Shown: positions 18,349-27,455, counted from the stretch's first letter. The stretch is DNA of 64,000 nucleotides from Paenibacillus phytohabitans (GCF_013141775.1 NZ_WHOB01000059.1:248001-312000), one strand, 5' to 3'. Notes: a model not told the origin generated them from the sequence alone. Numbers and translations are program-made.

Positions 18349-19377
18349 TTATCTGGCACGGTTTCTGAACAGCAGGAATATGAAATATGGCACACCGATG
18401 ATGGAGATTACAATGCCTACCGGCAGCTGAACGGGAGCGAATACGGTTTTGCCGATAAAATCACCAATAATCACCATCAGCATTCCAATCAGGCCGCACA
18501 ACGGCACGATGTACTTGTAGGTATTACCGATCAGCCGCCGTGCAATATGCGGAGCAATCAGTCCGACGAAGCCGATGCTGCCCGACACGGACACACAGGC
18601 GCTGACCAGCCCTACACAGCACAGCAGCAGAATCTGCCGTTCCCTGCCCACCGCCACGCCCACGCCTTTGACACTGACCTCATGCAGCTGCAGCAGATCG
18701 AGCACCGCCGCGCGGCGCCAGATTACCGGAGTCAGAATGAGCAGCCACGGAAGTGTGGAGAGCACCTGTCTCCAGTTCGCATTATACACGCTCCCGGCCA
18801 GCCAGACGGTAGCCATCTCGAAATTCTCCGGGTCCATTCGCAGGGAAACATATAGCGTTACCGCACCGAAACCGGAGGCCAAAGCGATCCCGACAAGAAT
18901 TAATTGCTGCGGGTGGAACTCCCCCTGATTTCTTGCGAACAGGTAGAGAAGAACGATGGAGCACAGGCCCCCTATGAATCCGAACATCGGCATACTCATG
19001 ACCGAGACCCAGCCGGGCGCTTTCATGGTGCCGCCAACAAAGAACATGAACACGACGACAAAAGCCCCGGCAGCGGCATGAATGCCCAGAATTCCCGGGT
19101 CTGCCAGGGAGTTGCGGGTAATGCCCTGCAGTACAGCCCCGGCGATTCCCAGCCCGAAACCGACCAGTGCCCCGAGCAGAATGCGCGGAAGCCGGAATTC
19201 GAAGATGACGAGATCATGATCCGCCACAGGATGAATCCGCAGCAGAGTGCGCACGACATCCTTCGCCGAAATATCAAAGGTGCCATTGGTCAGACTGACA
19301 TACATCCCGCAGACAATCAGAACAGAGAGCAGCAGGAACAGCCCCCAGAAGGCCAGTGCCTTGGATTTGGGCTTCAT
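18349..19377 (-). CDS. FecCD-family ferric siderophore permease (FeuC-like)
   Basis: 342 residues with about nine hydrophobic segments. Family marks are RLPRILLGALVGFGLGIAGAVLQGITRNSLADPGILGIHAAAGAF near the N-terminus and GSIGFVGLIAPHIARRLIG near residue 275, the loop that contacts the ATPase. It forms a heterodimeric channel with the preceding permease. The ATG at 19377 has no good ribosome binding site. The perfect GGGGGAGG at the end of the preceding gene is followed by an in-frame ATT (19422-19424), so an unusual ATT start adding about 15 hydrophilic residues is possible. Confidence 0.92.
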   Translation of the reverse strand: MKPKSKALAFWGLFLLLSVLIVCGMYVSLTNGTFDISAKDVVRTLLRIHPVADHDLVIFEFRLPRILLGALVGFGLGIAGAVLQGITRNSLADPGILGIHAAAGAFVVVFMFFVGGTMKAPGWVSVMSMPMFGFIGGLCSIVLLYLFARNQGEFHPQQLILVGIALASGFGAVTLYVSLRMDPENFEMATVWLAGSVYNANWRQVLSTLPWLLILTPVIWRRAAVLDLLQLHEVSVKGVGVAVGRERQILLLCCVGLVSACVSVSGSIGFVGLIAPHIARRLIGNTYKYIVPLCGLIGMLMVIIGDFIGKTVFAPVQLPVGIVISIIGVPYFIFLLFRNRAR

Positions 19378-19426
19378 TAACAGCGAGTTCTTCGCGTCCT
19401 TAGAATTGTTCGAATCCTTGGAATGT

Positions 19427-20437
19427 TTACGAATGATGGCCTCCCCCTCTCGTTTTGATTAGATAGAGGAAGAAGGGGACGCCGAATAACGCGGTAACCA
19501 CACCGACCGGTGTCTCAAACGGAAAGTTAATATACCGGCTGATCAGATCGCACAAGGCCAGGAAGAGGGCTCCGGCAAACGCAGTGAACGGAATGATCTT
19601 GCGGTAATCCTGCCCGACCAGAAAGCGTACAATATGCGGAATAATGAGGCCGATAAAAGCGATTTTGCCGGCTATCGCTACGGAAATTCCGGTCAGCAGC
19701 ACCACACTCAGCATCGTCAGCATCTTGATGGTTCCCACCCGAAGTCCAAGGCCTGCGGCCGTTTCGTCTCCGAGCGAGAGCATCGTCACCGGTCTTGCCA
19801 TCAGCAGTGCGAGCACCAGACCGGCGGCGGCAAACGGAAGCGCCAGTCTGATCACAGCCGGGTCCATCATATGCAGCCGGGCATTGTACCAGAAGCTGAT
19901 ATTCTGCGACACCTGAAAGTAGACAGCCAGCGCCTGCGAGACACCGCCGAGGAAGGTGCCGATGATCGTGCCGAGCACTGCCAGTGTCAGCGGAGATACG
20001 CCGCCGGGCAGCAGCTTGGCCGTACCGAAGACGAGTAATGCCCCCAGCGCAGAGCCGGCCAGCGAATACACAATCATGGTCATGGAGGAAGCGCCCGGCA
20101 GGAATACCATGCACAGCGTAACAGCAAACACTGAACCGTCGCTGATCCCCATAATGGACGGAGAAGCGAGATAATTCCGCGTCATCCCCTGCATCAGGGC
20201 TCCCGACACTGCCAGGAATGCCCCGATCAGCAGCGCTCCTGCTGTGCGCGGGATACGTGAAGTCCGCACAATCACATGGTCAATATTCTCAGGATCGGCG
20301 TGGAAAATGGCATTCAGCACCGTACCGAAGCTCATTGGCTTCGTTCCGTAAGCTACAGATAACACGCTAATAATAATGATAAGGACAACCCCCAGCACCA
20401 GCAGGGAGGCCGTCTTAATTCCGCCTGTCCATTTCAT
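19427..20437 (-). CDS. FecCD-family ferric siderophore permease (FeuB-like)
   Basis: 336 residues from the ATG at 20437 (MKWTGGIKTASLL), which puts the first membrane segment at the very N-terminus as usual; the reading frame extends to 20482 but then runs through the Fur box. Signature segments are RTAGALLIGAFLAVSGALMQGMTRNYLASPSIMGI and GKIAFIGLIIPHIVRFLVG. It is the first gene of the transport operon and overlaps the control region of the next permease. No binding lipoprotein or ATPase gene follows, so these partners must be encoded elsewhere. Confidence 0.92.
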   Translation of the reverse strand: MKWTGGIKTASLLVLGVVLIIIISVLSVAYGTKPMSFGTVLNAIFHADPENIDHVIVRTSRIPRTAGALLIGAFLAVSGALMQGMTRNYLASPSIMGISDGSVFAVTLCMVFLPGASSMTMIVYSLAGSALGALLVFGTAKLLPGGVSPLTLAVLGTIIGTFLGGVSQALAVYFQVSQNISFWYNARLHMMDPAVIRLALPFAAAGLVLALLMARPVTMLSLGDETAAGLGLRVGTIKMLTMLSVVLLTGISVAIAGKIAFIGLIIPHIVRFLVGQDYRKIIPFTAFAGALFLALCDLISRYINFPFETPVGVVTALFGVPFFLYLIKTRGGGHHS

Positions 20438-20466
20438 GTCATCCCACTCTTTATGCACATTTGTAT

Positions 20467-20481
20467 TGATAATGATTATCA
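20467..20481. promoter_or_regulatory. Fur box upstream of siderophore permease operon
   Basis: TGATAATGATTATCA is a perfect 7-1-7 inverted repeat of the Bacillus Fur consensus. It lies 30 bp before the permease start and just downstream of a TATACT -10-like element (20488-20493), so Fur-Fe would block transcription. Confidence 0.9.
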
Positions 20482-20535
20482 ATTACGAGTATAACGAAGC
20501 GGGGTCCCCTGCACCATGGACAAAATGCGGAACAA

Positions 20536-22191
20536 CTATGGACGATTGGCCGGAAGCAGCTGAAGGATCTGCCGCAGCATCCGCAGCTGCGCATATGCGG
20601 AATCCTCACGCCAGGGATCAGAGCTCAGGACATGTACGTGATGCCGCTGAACTGCAAGAATCTTCATCCACTGGGGGTCGTTCTGCAGCTTCCTCCACTC
20701 CCCAAGCGTGTCATATTCCTGACGGATCAGCATCAGCAAATGGTCCGCTGGCAGCTCCGCGAGCATCGCCGGAGTGACCGGAACATTATAAACCTCAGTC
20801 CCGCACTCATAAGCCGGGTGCAGTTCCAGCTCACGGTACAATATGCTCGCCATTCCCTCGTTGCAGTGCAGGAACAGCTGGCTGCCCAGCATACGGATAA
20901 CTGTAACCTTCTGCTGGCCCAGCCCTTCGTGCAAGCGGTCTTTAGCGGCGTTCACCTCCCAGTCGAAGGCAGCAAGCCATTGCTCGCGCTGCCACTCTTC
21001 ACCCAGCAGCCGGGATAATTCGTGAAATTGCCCGCGCCAATCTGCGCTGTCGCTGGTCAGATAATTCACAGGAGCAACCTGCTCCAGCGCTGTCCGTTCA
21101 TCATCTGCCAGACCTGCCGGGGCCAGGATAAGCTCTGCGTTAGACTGCTTAAGCACTTCAATATTGGCCTGCCAATCCTGATTGTTGCGGTAGGCGCTGA
21201 TATGTACAGGAATATCGGCGCGGTAGTTCCGGTAGTAATATTCGGTCCATTTCGGATGCAGTGCCGCCGCATATGGAGTGATATTCAGCGGCAGCAGCTG
21301 TCCAAGCAATCCGGGCGTGTAGGCGGCCAGCTTGCGCCGCCGGCTTTTCATATAGACTGCGGGCGGCATGCCGATCATCTTCTTGAATTTGCGGCTGAAA
21401 TAGAATTCATCGGCATAACCGACCCTGTGGGCGATGTCCCGCAGCTTAACGCCGCTCTCCGCCATCAGGCGCTTGGCCTGCCCGATGCGCAGCTCAGCTG
21501 CGTATTCCAGCGCGCTTTTGCCATATTTCTTCTTATACAGGTCAACGAAATATTTGGCGCTGAAATCGGCGGACTGAGCCACCTGCTCTACGGTTAACGC
21601 CTCTGTATAATGGGCCTCTATGTACTGCTTCGCCTGCTCCAGCGCCGAATTCGTATCTCTGGGCCGGTGCTGGCTGCGCGTGCGGAGATCGTACAGCAGC
21701 TCCTGAAAATCAAGCTGCGCCCGGAAGCCGATGCTCTGTTCACCCTGTTCGGAGAGCAGAAACAGCCTGCTGCATTTGGCCGACATCTCTTTCGACGGAT
21801 GAAATGGCAGCCTGCCGTCCCCCTGGTATAACCGGCTATCCTTAACCGGCAGACAACTTCCGCTATCGCCTGACTTGCCATAACAGTACACATCGAAATA
21901 GAAAATATACATCTCCAGTCCCCCGGCCGGCTGTACCGTTCCGCAGGTCTGATCGGGCAAGCAGAGCACCGCTGAACCTGCCGCCAGCTCATACTGGTTG
22001 TGATCACTAATGAACTGGACGGAACCGCTTGTCACGACTGCAAGGGCATAAGAGAAAAGCAGCTGTTGTGCGAGATGGACCTCCCCCGTTCCCTTCAGCA
22101 CCTGTACAGACAGAAGCCGGAAAGACAACCGGTCCCAATCGACCGGATCATCTTGATTATCTATAGAAGTTCTCTGTTGGATAAGTTCCAT
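20536..22191 (-). CDS. AraC-family regulator fused to a binding-protein-like domain (Btr-like siderophore sensor)
   Basis: About 551 residues from the ATG at 22191. Three parts: an N-terminal cupin-like AraC sensor (1-165), an AraC HTH pair (about 185-285, with LTVEQVAQSADFSAKYFVDLYKKKYG and LRDIAHRVGYADEFYFSRKFKKMIG), and a C-terminal segment (about 295-551) that reads like a periplasmic siderophore-binding fold (LLPLNITPYAAALHPKWTEYYY, LILAPAGLADDERTALEQVAPV). This architecture is that of Bacillus subtilis Btr, which activates feuABC when it binds bacillibactin. It lies just upstream of the permease operon and has its own Fur-like box. The RBS is weak; a TTG at 22209 is an alternative start. 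Confidence 0.88.
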   Translation of the reverse strand: MELIQQRTSIDNQDDPVDWDRLSFRLLSVQVLKGTGEVHLAQQLLFSYALAVVTSGSVQFISDHNQYELAAGSAVLCLPDQTCGTVQPAGGLEMYIFYFDVYCYGKSGDSGSCLPVKDSRLYQGDGRLPFHPSKEMSAKCSRLFLLSEQGEQSIGFRAQLDFQELLYDLRTRSQHRPRDTNSALEQAKQYIEAHYTEALTVEQVAQSADFSAKYFVDLYKKKYGKSALEYAAELRIGQAKRLMAESGVKLRDIAHRVGYADEFYFSRKFKKMIGMPPAVYMKSRRRKLAAYTPGLLGQLLPLNITPYAAALHPKWTEYYYRNYRADIPVHISAYRNNQDWQANIEVLKQSNAELILAPAGLADDERTALEQVAPVNYLTSDSADWRGQFHELSRLLGEEWQREQWLAAFDWEVNAAKDRLHEGLGQQKVTVIRMLGSQLFLHCNEGMASILYRELELHPAYECGTEVYNVPVTPAMLAELPADHLLMLIRQEYDTLGEWRKLQNDPQWMKILAVQRHHVHVLSSDPWREDSAYAQLRMLRQILQLLPANRP

Positions 22192-22246
22192 TACAGTGCA
22201 CACCACCAAATCTAAACGAATGTTATGAAAACTACCCTTAGTATAT

Positions 22247-22261
22247 TGATAATCATTCTCA
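22247..22261. promoter_or_regulatory. Fur-like box upstream of the Btr-like gene
   Basis: TGATAATCATTCTCA matches the 7-1-7 Fur consensus with one mismatch in the right arm. It lies about 55 bp before the regulator start. Confidence 0.75.
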
Positions 22262-22298
22262 TTGGCAATGTCACAGGAATTATTTTAACCGGTACGCA

Positions 22299-23210
22299 TT
22301 ATCCACTCTTCCCGTGGCCTTGGGGCCGCATAGCCGAAGGCGGCTGCCCGTTCTGTTGTTTGAAGCTTTTGCTGAAGTGAAATTCGTCGCTGTAACCGCA
22401 GGCCGCTGCAATCTCCTTCAAGGTTAATCTGGTGTACAGCAGCAGCTTCCCCGCATGCTCATAGCGGATTTCACTTAAGTAGCTTTTGGGGCTCCTGTGC
22501 AGATATTGCTGAAAAAGACTGCGTAAATACGAGGAGGAAATCCCGTAACGCACCGCCAGCTCGTGAATAAGCAAAGGCTCACTGTAACGGCGTTCAATAT
22601 CATCCTTGATCCGCAAAAACAGCTCATAGCCCTGCCCCCGGCCCAGCTGGACATTCGCCTGAACCTGCAGCAATTCGTACATGAGCTCATAGAGCAGGGA
22701 CTGGGTCTTCAGCTGGCTCCCGGTGCTTCCGGGGACCCAATCCGCAGCAATTTTATGGAACAAATGACCAAGCTGCTTGCCCTGTTCCCCCTCCGGCTTC
22801 AGCATGAACTGCAGCGGCAGCACATCCAGCGGCTCTATCCTGCCCTGATTATCCGCCGAAGGCGACAAGGTATAGAGTGAGAGCAGGATCATCGTGATCC
22901 GCAGAGGCTCCTCCCTTCCGCAGCTCATCTCCATAGCCAGCCCCGGCTGCAGATAGAACAGCATTCCCGCCGATACCGGATAGTCTTGGTCCGTACGGAA
23001 GATCCCCTGACCTTCCTGAATCCAGTAGAAGCTATGCACATTGATATTCTGGCGGATATCCCTCCAGTGCGGGAACGTGATCTTATCGTGAATCCAGTGA
23101 ATATCTATGGCCAGATTCTGTACAATCTTCTCCACCCTCTGACTCCCCCGTTTCTGCAGCATCTCTGAAATCAGCATAAGATGTTGAAGCGTTTTTGACA
23201 AGCTAATCAT
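22299..23210 (-). CDS. AraC-family transcriptional regulator
   Basis: 303 residues. The N-terminal part (to about 185) is a cupin-like ligand domain (FYWIQEGQGIFRTDQDYPVSAGMLFYLQPG). The C-terminal 100 residues hold two helix-turn-helix motifs: LIHELAVRYGISSSYLRSLFQQYLHRSPKSYL and LKEIAAACGYSDEFHFSKSFKQQNGQPP. It is divergent from the acyltransferase-fusion gene with an 81-bp shared control region, so it probably regulates that gene. It is unlikely to belong to the iron operon despite being next to it, as no Fur box precedes it. Confidence 0.88.
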   Translation of the reverse strand: MISLSKTLQHLMLISEMLQKRGSQRVEKIVQNLAIDIHWIHDKITFPHWRDIRQNINVHSFYWIQEGQGIFRTDQDYPVSAGMLFYLQPGLAMEMSCGREEPLRITMILLSLYTLSPSADNQGRIEPLDVLPLQFMLKPEGEQGKQLGHLFHKIAADWVPGSTGSQLKTQSLLYELMYELLQVQANVQLGRGQGYELFLRIKDDIERRYSEPLLIHELAVRYGISSSYLRSLFQQYLHRSPKSYLSEIRYEHAGKLLLYTRLTLKEIAAACGYSDEFHFSKSFKQQNGQPPSAMRPQGHGKSG

Positions 23211-23291
23211 GCTCTTTATGCCATGTCCCTTCCCTTCCTCTACTGCTACACTTAAGTAAATAATGACTTATGTTATAGAGGAGAGACTGAG

Positions 23292-25112
23292 ATGCCCGAA
23301 CAACGTTCCGCCTCACGTAAGGCGCTCGATTACATGCCCTGGATCGGCCCCTCCGCACAGGAGCAGCAAGAGCAGATCCTATACCAGCAGCAGCTAACCG
23401 CTGAATACTCCTGTACCTTCGGTGAAGCCTGTTATGTCTCGCCGCAGGCGGTGGTATTGCCGGATCAGCTTCAGATGGGCGACCGGAGCTATATTGCCGG
23501 CGGAGCGATTGTCCGCAGTGCCCGGCTCGTCATGGGCAACGACTGCTCACTCAACAGCTACAGTGTGCTTTCAGGCGATATTACCATGGGAAACGGCGTA
23601 AGAGTTGCTTCACATGCAAGTATGTACGGGTTCAATCACGGATTCGCCTCCACAGATATCCCTGTCTTCCGCCAGCCTTGCACTGTCCAAGGGATTGTCA
23701 TCGGGGACGACGTATGGATTGGAGCCAATGCCGTTATTCTGGACGGTGTACAGATCGGTTCGCACAGCATTGTCGCCGCCGGTGCCGTAGTTACCAGAGA
23801 TGTGCCGGCCTACAGTATTGTGGGCGGCAATCCGGCCAAGCTCATCCGCAGCCGGCTGGCCGGGGATACAGCAGCAATTGCCCCGGCAGTTGAACAAAAG
23901 GAGGATATAGGGATGACAATGGATGAACAAGCTGGAGGAAAAGCAGTGAAAGGAGGTACGGGTACAAATGCGGCTGATACAGCTGTTACAGCGGATAGGG
24001 ACACTGCCGTAAACACGAAACCAGTTACTGAAAGTGTACCGGCATACAGCCTGCTCTCACAGCAGCTGGCTGACTTCGGCAGGCTGGCAGGAGACCAGCT
24101 GATCCCGCTGCTGGAGTACTACTCAGAGTCAACGGGGGAAGAGAAATTCTTCCGCGACCGGCCCGGATATAAGCGGACGGTTAGAGCTTACTGCGATGCG
24201 GTGGAGATTGCCGCGATGTTCGGCAGCCTGCCGCCCGGCTGGACGCGGGCAGAGCTTACCGCTGTATTGCAGGGATTCCAGGATGCAGGGACAGGATTGC
24301 TGCCCGATCCGTGGTCTCCGCCCGGACCGGAGGATCAGCCTGAGCTGTTAACCGACCATCTCTCCCGGTATCATCTTCTCGCTGTAGGCTACGCACTGGA
24401 AGTGCTAGGTTCTGCGTTGCCTCATCCGGTTATCGTTGCTGAGAATATGGAAACCGCTGCGTTGTATCCGTATCTGAATGATCTGCCATGGGAGGACAAT
24501 GCCTGGGGCGGCGGAGACTGGATCGACTGCTATGCCACAGGTCTGTACCACAACCTGAAGACATTCGGCTCCCGCAAACGGCCGGATGATCTGTTCGGCT
24601 GGCTGGCGACCCATTGCCGCCGGGACTCAGGCCTCTGGGGCCTCCCTACCGAAGAGGAAGGCTGGCTGCAGCCGGTGAACGGTTTCTACCGGCTCACCCG
24701 CGCGACCTATGCGCAGTTCGGTCTTCCTCTGCCGTATCCGGAGCGCAGTATCGATACCGTGCTGGCCCACAGCAGGGACCGCCGGTTCTTCCGTGCAGAG
24801 GTGCTTAACGCCTGCAACGTGCTGGATGTGGTCCATCCGCTCTGGCTCTGCCTGAAGCAGACCGATTACCGCCGTGCAGAGATCCGCAGCTGGGCGGAGA
24901 ATATGCTCAGCGAAGTGCTGAAATTCTGGGTTCCGCAGCGCGGCTTCGCCTTCCATTTATCACAGCAGCAGGACACGGGTCTGCAGGGAACCGAAATGTG
25001 GCTGAGCATCCTCTATCTGCTGGCTGACCTGTGCGGTGTAAGCTCATCGCTTGGATATACTCCCAAAGGTGTGCACCGCCTGGACCCTGCCTTCTCACTG
25101 CCCCCGAGATAG
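23292..25112 (+). CDS. Hexapeptide acyltransferase fused to an alpha/alpha-barrel-like domain
   Basis: 606 residues. Residues about 30-190 are a left-handed beta-helix acyltransferase of the maltose/galactoside acetyltransferase type: MGDRSYIAGGAIV, MGNGVRVASHASMYGFNHGF, then VIGDDVWIGANAVILDGVQIGSHSIVAAGAVVTRDVPAYSIVGGNPAKLI. Residues 190-245 are a low-complexity linker (Ala/Thr/Val). Residues 250-606 are helix-rich and Trp-rich (DNAWGGGDWIDCYATGLYHNL, RDSGLWGLPTEEEGWLQPVNGFYRLTRATYAQFG), resembling glycosidase-type or prenyltransferase-type alpha/alpha toroids. The acyl acceptor is unknown; a sugar-modifying role is inferred. RBS GAGGAGAG lies just upstream. Confidence 0.78.
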   Translation: MPEQRSASRKALDYMPWIGPSAQEQQEQILYQQQLTAEYSCTFGEACYVSPQAVVLPDQLQMGDRSYIAGGAIVRSARLVMGNDCSLNSYSVLSGDITMGNGVRVASHASMYGFNHGFASTDIPVFRQPCTVQGIVIGDDVWIGANAVILDGVQIGSHSIVAAGAVVTRDVPAYSIVGGNPAKLIRSRLAGDTAAIAPAVEQKEDIGMTMDEQAGGKAVKGGTGTNAADTAVTADRDTAVNTKPVTESVPAYSLLSQQLADFGRLAGDQLIPLLEYYSESTGEEKFFRDRPGYKRTVRAYCDAVEIAAMFGSLPPGWTRAELTAVLQGFQDAGTGLLPDPWSPPGPEDQPELLTDHLSRYHLLAVGYALEVLGSALPHPVIVAENMETAALYPYLNDLPWEDNAWGGGDWIDCYATGLYHNLKTFGSRKRPDDLFGWLATHCRRDSGLWGLPTEEEGWLQPVNGFYRLTRATYAQFGLPLPYPERSIDTVLAHSRDRRFFRAEVLNACNVLDVVHPLWLCLKQTDYRRAEIRSWAENMLSEVLKFWVPQRGFAFHLSQQQDTGLQGTEMWLSILYLLADLCGVSSSLGYTPKGVHRLDPAFSLPPR

Positions 25113-25170
25113 CGGCTCCCATCTCCGCTTCCGCTGTGAATGAACCTCCTTACCAGCTTCAGCCTTCAAC

Positions 25171-25223
25171 ACAAACAAACCGCCGTATACCGGAATGATA
25201 TTCCGGTATCGGCGGTTGTTTGT
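25171..25223. terminator. Bidirectional terminator
   Basis: A very long near-perfect hairpin (AACCGCCGTATACCGGAAT against ATTCCGGTATCGGCGGTT) flanked by ACAAACA and TGTTTGT lies between convergent genes. Confidence 0.85.
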
Positions 25224-25238
25224 GCTCTTGGGGACCCA

Positions 25239-25853
25239 TCACCTGATCCGGACCAGCGGCAGGAAGATATCATCAATAATACCGGTGATTGTCTCATCAG
25301 AAACAGGTTCATGGGTGGTAAGCAGCTCGTAGCGGAATAAATCGGCGGGAAGCATAATTACCCGGTCCGGAATGCGGTCCAGCCGGACCTCTCCCCGTTT
25401 CTCCGCATTCTCCAGAATCGTTCTCATAATCGCGTTCAGCTTGCCTCCGCTCTTGGGAGGCAATATCTTCGGCAGCAGTGCAATAAGGTTATCGCCGTGA
25501 TACTCCACCAGCAGACCGTGGATCGTCTCCGCTCCGATGCCCTGCAAAGGCCTGGCGAAGCTCTCAAACAGCTGAAGCATATCCGTACGGAGATCTCCTG
25601 AATCGGGAGCGGCCAGAGCAGTCTTAGGCATATGCTTCTTAATCGCGGCTGCAACAATCTTGGCTTTATTCGGCCAGCGGCGGTAGAGTGCGGTTTTATT
25701 GGTCTGGGCCCGGACCGCAATCCCTTCCATCGTCAGGCGGGCATAACCCGCTTCGCCAAGCTCTTCCCAGGCAGCCTGCAGTATGGCTTGTTCGAGAACC
25801 TCCCCGCGGCGGCGTCCGCCTTTGGGCTGATTTTCTTGTTTGATATCGTCCAT
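25239..25853 (-). CDS. TetR-family repressor of the adjacent efflux pump
   Basis: 204 residues. The N-terminal HTH (about 18-65: ILQAAWEELGEAGYARLTMEGIAVRAQTNKTALYRRWPNKAKIV) is a standard TetR DNA-binding domain with the YRRW recognition-helix end; the remaining helical domain binds the inducer. It is divergent from an MFS drug transporter and the intergenic region holds a perfect 10-bp inverted repeat at the pump promoter start, so repression of the pump is a strong inference. RBS TAGGAAA lies before the ATG. Confidence 0.9.
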   Translation of the reverse strand: MDDIKQENQPKGGRRRGEVLEQAILQAAWEELGEAGYARLTMEGIAVRAQTNKTALYRRWPNKAKIVAAAIKKHMPKTALAAPDSGDLRTDMLQLFESFARPLQGIGAETIHGLLVEYHGDNLIALLPKILPPKSGGKLNAIMRTILENAEKRGEVRLDRIPDRVIMLPADLFRYELLTTHEPVSDETITGIIDDIFLPLVRIR

Positions 25854-25931
25854 GTCATTTCCTACTTTCGGGATATTTCAGTATAGACGCGGCTTGCCTC
25901 TGGCGGACAAAATGGGCAGAAAATTCTCTTG

Positions 25932-25960
25932 TTGCATTCTGGCTGCTTTTACTCTATCTT
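25932..25960 (+). promoter_or_regulatory. Sigma-A promoter of the MFS pump
   Basis: TTGCAT (25932-25937), a 17-bp spacer and TATCTT (25955-25960). The expected start point is near 25967. Confidence 0.7.
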
Positions 25961-25966
25961 ATTCAC

Positions 25967-25994
25967 ATAAGGTACGCAACGTACCGTACCTTAT
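25967..25994. promoter_or_regulatory. Probable TetR operator
   Basis: Perfect inverted repeat ATAAGGTACG-8 bp-CGTACCTTAT. Its first base is at the predicted transcription start of the pump gene, where a bound repressor would block transcription. Confidence 0.8.
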
Positions 25995-26015
25995 TATGTT
26001 GAGAGGAGCAATTTT

Positions 26016-27455
26016 ATGTCAGACCAAAGAACCAAGCCCAAGAAAGCACAGAAAGAGAAGCTTGATCCCGCCATTCTTAAAGTAGCCCTCATTCTCGTCT
26101 TCGGTGCACTCGCGCCGTTATTCGACTCCACGATGATCAATGTTGCCATCAGGACACTTACTTCAGACCTGCAAAGCTCCGTTGCCGTTATCCAGTGGGT
26201 CATTACCGGTTACGTCCTGACCATGGGTATGGCAATTCCGGTGTCCGGCTGGGCTGTCAACCGTTTCGGCGGCAAAAAAGTATACATGTTCTCACTCGCC
26301 GTATTCCTGGCCGGTTCGGTCCTCTGCTCCCTGGCCTGGAATCCCGGCAGCCTGATCGGCTTCCGCCTCCTGCAGGGCGTAGGCGCAGGAATATTAATTC
26401 CGACCCTGCAAACCGTGCTTGTCCAGACTGCCGGGGGCCGCAACATCGGACGGATCATGTCCATCATCAGCATTCCCACCCTGCTGGGGCCCATTCTCGG
26501 TCCCGTGCTGGGCGGGGTCATTATCAACAGCCTGGGCTGGCGCTTTATTTTCTACGTGAATATTCCCATTACCCTTATCGCAATGCTGCTGGCCTGGCGC
26601 GGAATTCCGGCGGATGAGCCATCCACACGCAAACAGACGCTTGACCTTACCGGTCTGCTGCTGCTGTCCCCTGCTTTTGCTATCCTCATCTACGGGATCG
26701 CCCAAATCAGCACCTATGGGGGGCTGCACAGCAGCAAAGTGGTGATTCCCCTGGTGATTGGCCTTGTCCTCATGGCCGCGTTCATTGTCTACGCTTTGCG
26801 GACGCGCATAGAACCGCTGCTCGATCTGCGTCTGTTTAAGTCGCGCATTTTCTCAGCATCGAATGTCACCGTATTCCTGTCCGGCATGGTCATGAACGGG
26901 GCTTTACTCCTGCTGCCATTATACTATCAGCAGGTACGCGGTGAAAGTGTATTGTATACCGGAATGATGATGATTCCCCAAGGAATAGGTATGCTGCTCA
27001 CCAGAAGCTGGATCGGCAGTCTGTCCGACCGCACCGGTTCGCGGATCATCGTCATTCTAAGCCTGCTGGTCACTATATTCGCGACACTTCCTTTTGCCTT
27101 CGCCGGTTCGGATACGAATCTGATCCTGCTCGCGGCAGCACTGGTAGTCCGGGGGGCTGCCCTGAACGGACTCCTGATTCCGGTAATGGTATCCGCATAT
27201 ATAGGGCTGCGCAAGGATCAGATCCCCCATGCCAGTATCTCCATGAGGATCTGCCAGACGATCGGCGGCGCCTTCGGGGCAGCGATTCTGGCCACTGTAT
27301 CCCAGCACCAGTTGGCCGGGCAATCAGCCTCAAGTCTCCAGAGCATTGCCGGGGCATACGATGCGGCCTTCTGGTGGTCGATCGGCTTTGCCGTGATCGC
27401 TTTGATTCCTGCACTCATCCTGCCCTCGCACCGCAGCAGCCCTGCGGCTGGCTGA
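26016..27455 (+). CDS. MFS drug efflux transporter, DHA2 (EmrB/QacA) family
   Basis: 479 residues with about 14 hydrophobic segments. DHA2 marks: ALAPLFDSTMINVAIRTLTSDL with the Asp in TM1, AVIQWVITGYVLTMGMAIPVSGW, and motif C (IPTLLGPILGPVLGGVI) in TM5. It exports lipophilic compounds using the proton gradient. The substrate is unknown. RBS GAGAGGAG lies 7 bases before the ATG. Regulated by the divergent TetR gene. The N-terminus has an extra Lys-rich cytoplasmic stretch of about 20 residues. Confidence 0.92.
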   Translation: MSDQRTKPKKAQKEKLDPAILKVALILVFGALAPLFDSTMINVAIRTLTSDLQSSVAVIQWVITGYVLTMGMAIPVSGWAVNRFGGKKVYMFSLAVFLAGSVLCSLAWNPGSLIGFRLLQGVGAGILIPTLQTVLVQTAGGRNIGRIMSIISIPTLLGPILGPVLGGVIINSLGWRFIFYVNIPITLIAMLLAWRGIPADEPSTRKQTLDLTGLLLLSPAFAILIYGIAQISTYGGLHSSKVVIPLVIGLVLMAAFIVYALRTRIEPLLDLRLFKSRIFSASNVTVFLSGMVMNGALLLLPLYYQQVRGESVLYTGMMMIPQGIGMLLTRSWIGSLSDRTGSRIIVILSLLVTIFATLPFAFAGSDTNLILLAAALVVRGAALNGLLIPVMVSAYIGLRKDQIPHASISMRICQTIGGAFGAAILATVSQHQLAGQSASSLQSIAGAYDAAFWWSIGFAVIALIPALILPSHRSSPAAG

